A DNA stretch of 35,338 nt, from positions 1 through 35,338 of IMG/VR virus record IMGVR_UViG_3300032282_000045, one strand, 5' to 3'. Position 1 is the stretch's first letter. The number at the start of each line of letters is the position of its first letter. This DNA comes from a virus. The translations under genes and the position numbers were made by a program. The notes under the pieces were generated by a model. That model did not search any database. It worked only from the letters and a program-made list of their open reading frames with translations, and was not told where the DNA came from. Of the stretch, positions 12,001 through 16,102 are shown one piece after another.

Positions 12001-12865
12001 GGCCTAAGACTGAGTCCAAAGCACCGCTAACAATACCAACGGCCAATGATGTATCGCCAGTCTTTTTAACGTAGTCAATAACCATAGCCGCACGTTCATT
12101 AGGCGTGAGCTCTGGTGCATTCTTAATTTTCTCTTGGAGGAACTCTAGTCGGTTGCCTATAGCTTCTCCAGTTCCCATGCCTATACCAAGCGCGGCAACA
12201 CCAGCACCACCAGTTGTCGCGGCGGCAATCATGATTGGTGCTAGCTGTACGGCACCAGAGCCTACGTTGTAAGACAGCCAGTTGGCAAAGTCTTTAGCAC
12301 CTTCAACATCTGTTAAGTCTGTTGTGCGGCCTTTGTATTTTTGAGCATCCTTTTGGTACTGATCAACAGTGGTCATAGCCGCTTTGACAAAGTCAGTACG
12401 GCGGCCAATCTCACCAACATTACGCTCGCGCATCTTTTCGCGCATAGCCGGGTCTGACGCAAAGTAGGCGCGTCCTAGACCACTGGTTTCATCTAAACCA
12501 CGCAGTTGATCTGGGTTTGTTATTTGGCCAGTTTCAATCTTGTTAAATAGATCTTGACGCTGTTGAACAGTGCTCATGGCACCGATGTCTTTCATCAGGC
12601 CAGCATTTTCCCACATGGACTTCAAACCAATGACGCCAGCGCCAACGCCTTTGCTGAGCTCTTCGCCCATGGCTAACTCTGATGGAGGTTTTGGAATGCC
12701 GGGCTTTTGAAGCGATGCAATACCTTCTGATGGGGCACCAATGGCTCCCATAACTTGCTCTTCAGGGGAGAGCGTAGGCTCTGCTGGGGGCTTTGTCTTT
12801 AAGTATTCATCTGGGTTAAATGATGATGGTTTTTTAGCCAAATACGCATCAGGATCAAAAGCCAT
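41..12865 (-). CDS. Giant polyvalent phage protein: DNA methyltransferase + Strawberry-notch helicase + metallopeptidase + LPD38-like
   Basis: This 4274-aa protein is probably ejected with the DNA. Residues 3-10 and 16-23 repeat an F(D/N)PDxYL motif. Weakly hydrophobic stretches follow (about 205-240, 360-383), then a Pro/Ala linker (about 415-520) and charged helical segments. A class I methyltransferase core has motif I EPTAGNG at 1347 and NPPF at 1407-1410, typical of N6-adenine enzymes. A Gly/Pro-rich linker spans about 1532-1652. A superfamily 2 helicase of Strawberry-notch type has GVGKG around K1761, DESH at 1904-1907 and GRVHRTGQ around 2299. HEITH at 3206-3210 with E3283 in an EYWA context looks like a gluzincin zinc site. 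NFNRKG at about 3898 followed by a hydrophobic segment (about 3945-3970) resembles LPD38; the end is a charged coiled coil. The order methyltransferase-helicase recalls P1 DarB. The ATG follows the previous stop by one base, with AGGG upstream. The anti-restriction role is inferred; the motifs are seen. Confidence 0.9.
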   Translation of the reverse strand: MAFDPDAYLAKKPSSFNPDEYLKTKPPAEPTLSPEEQVMGAIGAPSEGIASLQKPGIPKPPSELAMGEELSKGVGAGVIGLKSMWENAGLMKDIGAMSTVQQRQDLFNKIETGQITNPDQLRGLDETSGLGRAYFASDPAMREKMRERNVGEIGRRTDFVKAAMTTVDQYQKDAQKYKGRTTDLTDVEGAKDFANWLSYNVGSGAVQLAPIMIAAATTGGAGVAALGIGMGTGEAIGNRLEFLQEKIKNAPELTPNERAAMVIDYVKKTGDTSLAVGIVSGALDSVLGPAATLAKRGLGEVVKGETRKQALKAGIKEIPKGMGEEFITGGAQEATQLAGAFGEGEIDKYFTEENAKKILNAAAAEAAGAIGGGAATTAGRVYGADKAIRTKEKQDVQRQELQAKMSELDDLLKTIYPQEPPATAEGATPVAPVSPAAPEAGIASLKPVQEVAPAAPIDEEAPAQDLQAMLDEALGATQADINTVNVGKPLEPAVAEAPTEQPPSTALVEETLPEAPAAKTRPSTPEIANAIVDGWQGVADKLPEATRTWMTENGLIQGKNTTPLGQRLMDTIKQAEEAYKNSQGMDILEAMQRGEPMPARKSMSMDQVDEVVDKFLEANKPKVAPKPVVTPAAPVTPAAPAVNPKVQEFLVLENQSRENRKQKPLTYEQALKMINQDVENDMEFGDFDTSAKRMVEEARSRLERDAEITAPSTTVNISKTGEALRGKPFVPDELDKKAIEIYKKIKAANPEADVEKELQNPNYRHPVEEVANSKGIKIGDLVYEKGDPEPKIAISVGKNNVQLIDQNTGDGGSRKIENVSKEPIDYDYSFDFGYGEINVNVDRWLDYDNEWQFSMYGPGASDTGFRSALGVRFDGKPGTKEFKDFVERVVRSNTADRPLEIAKEKAKAEKSLTPEERKKRKDAEAAADKERLAKEFAESDERSKARNELLDEINQHMKKNKIGIYSPMPSLATAMETIDKLKKGNKTDPRAEGWMKGQGIIYTPNKKPQFTRMGKRFVSELYKLNQKLTDEQRASGSEDARILQAAVDKANAITNKEREKAIADKQKALEAQNIDKAKIEQADQDIEQALGDLSMLITKGTRLNMMPEDEQKLMPILTTLMDAAFRKGYYKFKEAARYVMDLIRTKLGHDFADEINIDQLQGAYIGMAGKYQDQGASSKKEVIAIESMEEIEDIAEEAVAEEAVEEAPEEAGGMDINRASDRFEVALNISDFFLNNGDFRDITQARKMISEMTGQDIKPGTRESKMADEAIESGVVMAARSIVDAGRKDELTSAQIFDQLVDLYDRQPNLSSRSSTSVAEQAYSTPAPLAFIASELAGIDNSTVVYEPTAGNGMLLIGASEDNIIANELNADRFEMLSRILEGSEIGNENALDSNVKGADFDVVIENPPFGKAGNISDIDHAIAMHSLEGMKDDGKAVLILGGVQANTEEGRREGYRGKAKREFYYNLYNKYNVVDHFTAGGNMYAKQGTTYPVDVIVIDGVGKSKRDLPAADLPQLITSYEQLKEKLNDRMVSTGDGSAAGVDSGKGAQGRPTAPGLGERAGRPSDVAGTEGGRPSGGGKPSVSEAGTSGGGQREPSGGVTGDGKPRPTDESKRGPEEKPVSGKGEGGKPAGKGGAGERQPSGVGGVGLVSGERLGSSLEKRADQEQETAGQATYEPESKANAVGTLAPRAMYQSIKESLDKIKSEVGDIDDYVAESLEMDVDDLRDSFSAEQVDALAMAIRNAETGKGFIIGDQTGVGKGRVVAAMIKYALINGKTPIFLTERPNLFADMIRDLDDIGMTQELGLDTARPKILMTNATEKVPYELSRNVKGETVTTELTLRAPASDVQKVAKLMKEMMVSNDLGHYKVIFTTYHQMQSKKGKEVERQKFVRHFGAGNYMIFDESHNAGGSGGGRKSGEEQQEIQGRAGFIRNLVKNAGGTFFSSATYAKRPDVMDLYSSTDMKLAVKSISELAEAIKSGGIPMQQTVANMLTKAGQYIRRERTFAGVSYDTQLTKVDKQTAENMAESMREILKFSRAKEVVVKDMQKDLDRKGGKVSVAGEKTQIQSANFGSIMHNLIDQMLLSLKAQDSVNHAIERLKAGEKVVMTVSNTMGSFLQSYADEMGINVGDPMNLSFSDLYLRYLEKQRVIKIKKPDGTVEEYRLTDEDLGPELVDQYASIRDFVENAGFGSAPISPIDYMHNELRKAGFKTDEITGRTVTLNYSTGKPLLASRSSKTSDRIKAVKGFNNGSVDVLILNQAGSTGLSLHANKKFIDQRKRHMIIVQAEKNIDTHMQMLGRVHRTGQVIPPAYSQMMADIPAEMRPAANLLKKMASLNANTTASRKSAVTAEGAVDFMNDYGGQVMQEYLRDNPEVYEQLGGKAVIDIMEDPSEADEEDIRKVSGYIPILPIKVQEEVYKDIVDRYNDLIEREDSMGSNKLEAKAEDLDAITLSSKPITEAKDDPSVFAQPAFMERVDVKRRVKPYSKQEVQEQVKERLDKAGMTASQLSKDLFQKIFDKYKAYGTEKVADAVAAGADNAKVETIRNQLNSQYLQVKTILDNYPVGSPVQVKNKKGALFNGVVTDLQNKGRTKNPVAGSDWKMTIALADGEDKSTSLSFSQIGGVYEISERRDVNWLNPDTMQGEWMPMLDLFDKGATVRREKRWMVTGNILAGFAEVNNMGQIISYTKDDGTTGQGILMPRTFDFEKEQKNAPVRFKSMAEIDQFFREFGRGAMISTTDGALKIRSDGNGRFTYTTSSSKRQGGTYFLDRGLTEFTGDFYKTGSLMNATVYDEMKSDKAIKYLMQERQEPLIAFNNKDKAREMLAPKEPFVAPLANVAKLPPGRSPELTMAAQLVQAGEMTKEEYDALVNFYKPIKPLEKPLAPATEEQVYDALDKVKREKIDPEIMPGVEIGLRLDIPAFNRKGVYVVSIHSKGTKSGPGKVIGYSNVAKVRDVTFGLGNERSALKIAGGAAKDALQTIEGKYVETTPEKAFEEAQEAFNDPQWVQIGVDPTRHSYFYDKNTTQPVVAAQEVIQIGNMVLGKNVTYGSKENFLFSPGLETSINAYTDRDAMIEEYARLRQKRAYITEKFAKGQAGLTEQQMINEIDEIAKDLKDAIKDTKPKRTTAGNFFTDATKAWDAGVITDDVYDVIDRLYKKFPEVLEGLRFSVKQQPQNSMAAGEFFALPRIVRLYKGTTGTSNPETIRHEITHSLEQMMSLEAITALVEDWRKNVSAAIKAEKTTKGKEFFEAVLNFHASPSQEAYDAMIKAMPSMDYYQYVNPSEYWAVNAEPLMARKLGTGWDKFVLMARRLFEGLKYIFGFDNKRVVHKVFNDLMNARGERIRHNVLANYVSQMTMPLRNMVLNYKGGPGSLATWDAAPESTLRDFQYRVVDKHTDMRMVVKQIENQIDSLQDEHDPSLQETLFHSSKSTKTEDFIKNEMRPFIKKMDEMGVSMGEFEAYLHARHAGVRNKLIADRNPSIPDGGSGMFDDEIKEFFDDLNKYPEKKKQFEELAKTIDGWVEGTQDLLVDYGLETPETIQAWRDKLPGYVPLKRDPDELDYVNPSSGLGQGFGVRGSFSKLAAGSYKTVVDIVNNVALQREAAIIRGEKAKVGRALYALAIQNPNPNFWKVVNPDAIRNKKKLKEEMEGFGLTIEQANAIFAEPRTAMIDETTGLIRYRVNPALRNSPNVFPVRINGKDRYVFFNAGNPSALRMAEALKNMDANQLSDALSTVAEVTRLIAAMNTQYNPVFGAWNFARDVVGGTINLSSTEIADRKLQVLSGSMPAMRAIYTDLRNNKVSSPEQQMWIDLWKQFREIGGTTGYGEQFSRAKDKETLVQRELERLDHGNVRKAVDVTMNWLSDYNDTMENAVRLSAFKAGLEKGMSPQRAAALAKNLTVNFNRKGQMTANANALFAFFNARVQGTARMMEVMFQDKDGKITMTGVGKKIIAGGMLLGAIQAAVLAMAGFDGDEPPDFLKEKNIIIPTGGGKYLIVPMPLGWNLFPNIGRELTEYVLINNGGMKGRRSLTKTMTSIIGQVFDMFNPLGAGSPANFFTPTIADPIVSLYVNKDAFGRPISRENRETTPTPGWERSRDTATKLSKALAYGLNYITGGGEDGIGYVSPTADQLDYIAREYAGGVGREITKAVRFVGKLGTEDKIEPYQIPIAGKLYGETGSSSAIADSFYKNVKAMAEHEGAIKRIKERKGDVNDYRKENKEATVRLINRANYVENEVSKMNREIRALAKKEAPEKDIKAKKEKRDALMKAYNEEVRRGQ

Positions 12866-12866
12866 A

Positions 12867-14447
12867 TTAGAACCCTAGTTTTGATTTAATTTCTTTAGAT
12901 CTTGGATCTTTTGGATTAGCGTTAGCCCACTCAAGCGCTTCTTTGTCCTCGGAAGACATTCCTAATTTTTTCAAGAATCCGGGCTCAGTTGGCTTGTCCA
13001 CTGCCTGTAATCTATCACGCTTTGTGGGTTTTGTGAGCTTTAAATCTGTAAACGCTGCATCTCTAATAGAGTCAAGAACATCCTGAATAGCATTAAATTC
13101 GGGATCTCCCGGATTAAAGTTTTCGCGTTTCTTCAATAGGCTCATGTATTCTGGATCTTTATTAAGGCGACCCATCACTGCAAGAATGTTTTTTTCTTCA
13201 CCAGTAGGCCTGTTCTCACGCTCATACTTGGCACGTTCAGCGGCAATCGCTTGTTGCTCTCTCTGGTATTTTTCCACCGCTTTGTTGTGGCGCTCTTGCT
13301 CTGCACGTTGTCTTTGTGTAGCTTCCTGAGTAAGAACTTCTTTAGCACCCGTACCTTGCATCTCCACAATCTTGGCCTGACGAGCATTGACCTGTTCTTT
13401 TAGCTTCATTGCTTTATCAATATCACCTTCAGCATAGGCGCGTTGCATCTGCTCAATGTCTGATTGGAGCTTCATTGTCTCAATAGTCTGAGCGCGTTCC
13501 AGAGCTTGCTGTTTAGCCGCACGATCTTCAGACGCCATAGTCGCAGCGTTATAGGACTTACCAAATCCACCAAACGCCGCACCAAGACCCATGCCCTTTT
13601 GGCCACGGGTAGCTTCACCAGCGGCAATCAAAGCCTGTGACAAAGCGGCAAGACCTTGCCGGCCTTCACCCTCTTGGAACCGGCTACGCTGAGCTGTATT
13701 TTGAGCTTCAAGTTCAGTTGCCAGTTTGCCTAAAGCCTCACCGGGTAACTTATTAAGGATGCCAGCAAGCTCTGGTCGCTTAGCCAATACTTCAGCTCTA
13801 ATTTCATCTCTGTTAATTGGCTGTGGCAAATTAGATTTACCCAACAGTTGATCTCTTAATATCTTATTGGCTAGTCCTACAGGTAACTTATCAGGACCAA
13901 CATCTGCATCTGAATAAGTGCCAGACTCTTCAGAACTATATGGAGTACCTGGGGGTAACACTAACTGGTTGTTGTCTTCATCAGCAAATGCAACAATGCC
14001 ACCGGGCGCGTAGTTGAACATATCAGGATCAACAGGCAAAGTAGCCAGTCCACCATCAGCCATGCCGGGAGCAGGAATACCGCCGGGCTGAGCCATTTGT
14101 TGTGGAGGCATCTTCTGAGCCATCGGAGGGTTCTGCATCTTAGGCATCTGAGGAGCCATCTGGGGCTGTGCGGCAGGCACTGGTTGAGGCATTCCTTCAG
14201 GGTTAATCCTCATGTTCATGCCCTGACCAATACCCGGCAAAGCCACTTGTTGGTTTAGTTCACTTTCAAGCTTTTCTTTCACAGAAGCATTAGGAGCCTG
14301 CGCCGCGCGTTGCTCCATGTTCTTTCGTCTGTTCATTTCACCCAAAGCCATGTACGGAGGTACCTCTGGGTTTTGCCCGTTAGCATAGGACATGATTGCC
14401 TGTGTAGGCAAATCCTTCAGATGTTCTTGAATTTGGATGAGGTTCAT
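12867..14447 (-). CDS. Probable internal virion/ejection-type structural protein with coiled coil
   Basis: A 526-aa protein whose function I do not recognise with certainty. The N-terminal 45 residues are helical and include a PPYMALGEMNRR segment. Residues about 85-130 are Pro/Met/Gln-rich and likely disordered. Next comes MADGGLATLPVD with YAPGGIVAFAD, a motif I recall from uncharacterised virion proteins of many phages. Residues about 250-310 are Gly/Ala-rich helices, and about 310-425 form a strongly charged Gln/Glu/Lys/Arg coiled coil. The C-terminus is charged and Lys-rich. Its stop lies one base before the giant protein's ATG, so the two are probably translationally coupled. The start is an ATG shortly after the previous gene's TAA, with only a weak GAG upstream. 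Large helical proteins just before a giant ejected protein resemble the arrangement of T7 internal core proteins gp14-gp16. That comparison is inference from position and composition. Confidence 0.75.
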   Translation of the reverse strand: MNLIQIQEHLKDLPTQAIMSYANGQNPEVPPYMALGEMNRRKNMEQRAAQAPNASVKEKLESELNQQVALPGIGQGMNMRINPEGMPQPVPAAQPQMAPQMPKMQNPPMAQKMPPQQMAQPGGIPAPGMADGGLATLPVDPDMFNYAPGGIVAFADEDNNQLVLPPGTPYSSEESGTYSDADVGPDKLPVGLANKILRDQLLGKSNLPQPINRDEIRAEVLAKRPELAGILNKLPGEALGKLATELEAQNTAQRSRFQEGEGRQGLAALSQALIAAGEATRGQKGMGLGAAFGGFGKSYNAATMASEDRAAKQQALERAQTIETMKLQSDIEQMQRAYAEGDIDKAMKLKEQVNARQAKIVEMQGTGAKEVLTQEATQRQRAEQERHNKAVEKYQREQQAIAAERAKYERENRPTGEEKNILAVMGRLNKDPEYMSLLKKRENFNPGDPEFNAIQDVLDSIRDAAFTDLKLTKPTKRDRLQAVDKPTEPGFLKKLGMSSEDKEALEWANANPKDPRSKEIKSKLGF

Positions 14448-14452
14448 TTTAT

Positions 14453-16093
14453 TTACTCAGGTACTTTCTGACCCACATTAAGGCCAAGAGCGCTTAACAA
14501 TTCACCAACGTTTTTATATCCCAAAGCAGAAGCGGCGGCAGTACCACCTCCTAAAGCAGATAACAGAGCGCCTACACCAGTGATATTGGCGGGCGTATTT
14601 GTTACTGATCCTGTAGGCAATCCAGAAATCATGTCACGCTGGAACTGAACTTGTTGGAATGGATACTGACGCTGTTGGTTAAACTCAGCCAGATCAGCCG
14701 CAATACCTTCAGAAGTAATGCCGCGCTGTTGAGCACCAGCACCAAGTTGGGCATTAATATTGGCAAGATTGGTCTGGTTCTGAGTAGCACCCAAGTTACC
14801 TTGAGCTTGAGCCGCGCTAAGAGCTGTACTTAAACCAGCCAAACCTTGCTGCGCTCCAAACTGTTTAGACTGCTCAGAAGCCGCTTGTGCTGCTTGGCCA
14901 TACTGCGCCGCTTGCTGTGCCGCAGTCATGCCCTGCTGAGCACCAAACTGGCGTGAAGCCTCACCCTGACGAGCCGCTTCCAAAGCCGCATTAATATTTC
15001 CCTGACCGGCAGTAAGTCCAGCAGATTGGTTAGCCAATGCCGCCTGAAGACCTTGTGCACCAGCTGTAGTAGCCGATTGCAATCCAAGGTTTGCACCAAA
15101 TTGACGAGAAGCCTCACCAGCTTGTTGGCCGGCAAGACCGTACTGAGCCGCAGACTGAGCTCCGGTCATGGCTTGTTGTTGGTTGAACTGACGAGCGGCT
15201 TCTTGAGCTTGCTGTGCAGACATACCGTACTTGGCCATCATGTCTGCCGCAGTCATACTTTGGTTAGCACCGAACTGCTTAGACTGTTCTGTAGCCTGCT
15301 GAGCCTGCATATTGCGGGCTTGATCTTGGTTGTACTGACTCATAGCGTTTGTGTACGCTGTGTCGTAACCTTTGCCTGTTATATTAGCTAGGTTTGTACC
15401 AAGGTTACGCTGGTTCTCAGCGGCAAGAATAGCCGACCTACCACCACCATAAGCGCCAGCTCTTGTCATGGCCGCTTTGTTTGCTTGCTCAGAGATCTGG
15501 GATTGACGGCGGGCTTCTTCCAGTTGAGGGTTAAGAGATGCCTGCAAGTACGGGTTCATGTACTGCTGAGCTTGCTCTCCACCAAACGTGCCAGAGCTAA
15601 ACGCCGTGTTCTGATACTGACCCGGAGCGTTAAATTGATTTGTGAAGTTAGTCGTGGCCGACTGTGTTGGTGCTTGAAACTGATTACCAAACGTGCCGGC
15701 TTGATATGCGCTAGGAGCATTGAACTGAGAAGATACAGTATTGGCGTTTAACTGGTTATATTGAGGACCACCAGAAGGCGTATACGCACCGGGCGCATTA
15801 AACTGGCTTGTAAACTGAGTTGGGGTATACCCCATGTTCTGAGCTTTGTTTGCAATATCACCAGCCGTGGTGGCCGCTTGACCAATACTAGCCGGAACTG
15901 TTAATGAGCCAATACCTTTGAACGCCTGATTTTGCAGATCAGAAGCGCCAGCAGTTAGCGGTCCTTTATATGCCTGATAGGGTGTCTCAGATAGGGCTTG
16001 AGCCTTGCCAAGGTAATTGGTAATGTAAGGAGCCGCCCAATCGGCTAGGCCTTGGGTGTTTGTCGATCCTGTGGGTAGAACTTCTCCGGCCAT
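14453..16093 (-). CDS. Ala/Gln-rich repetitive virion protein, possible ejection protein
   Basis: A 546-aa protein very rich in Ala, Gln and Gly. The first 60 residues contain YKGPLTAGASDLQNQAF. Residues about 90-180 hold several QF(N/Q)AP units spaced by Tyr/Thr-rich linkers. Then comes a helical MNPYLQASLNPQLEEARR segment with a Gly-rich AGAYGGGR turn. From about 265 to 450 imperfect repeats of a pattern like (A/S)xQFGAxxGMTAAxxAAQYG suggest a long Ala/Gln helical or coiled-coil array. The C-terminal part has an EFNQQRQYPFQQVQFQRDM segment followed by GLPTG and a Gly/Ala-rich hydrophobic stretch that could contact membrane. The ATG has a strong AAGGAG ribosome binding site eight bases upstream. 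It sits between two other large virion proteins in an unbroken operon. An internal virion or ejection role is inferred. Confidence 0.75.
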   Translation of the reverse strand: MAGEVLPTGSTNTQGLADWAAPYITNYLGKAQALSETPYQAYKGPLTAGASDLQNQAFKGIGSLTVPASIGQAATTAGDIANKAQNMGYTPTQFTSQFNAPGAYTPSGGPQYNQLNANTVSSQFNAPSAYQAGTFGNQFQAPTQSATTNFTNQFNAPGQYQNTAFSSGTFGGEQAQQYMNPYLQASLNPQLEEARRQSQISEQANKAAMTRAGAYGGGRSAILAAENQRNLGTNLANITGKGYDTAYTNAMSQYNQDQARNMQAQQATEQSKQFGANQSMTAADMMAKYGMSAQQAQEAARQFNQQQAMTGAQSAAQYGLAGQQAGEASRQFGANLGLQSATTAGAQGLQAALANQSAGLTAGQGNINAALEAARQGEASRQFGAQQGMTAAQQAAQYGQAAQAASEQSKQFGAQQGLAGLSTALSAAQAQGNLGATQNQTNLANINAQLGAGAQQRGITSEGIAADLAEFNQQRQYPFQQVQFQRDMISGLPTGSVTNTPANITGVGALLSALGGGTAAASALGYKNVGELLSALGLNVGQKVPE

Positions 16094-16102
16094 AACAGCT
16101 CC

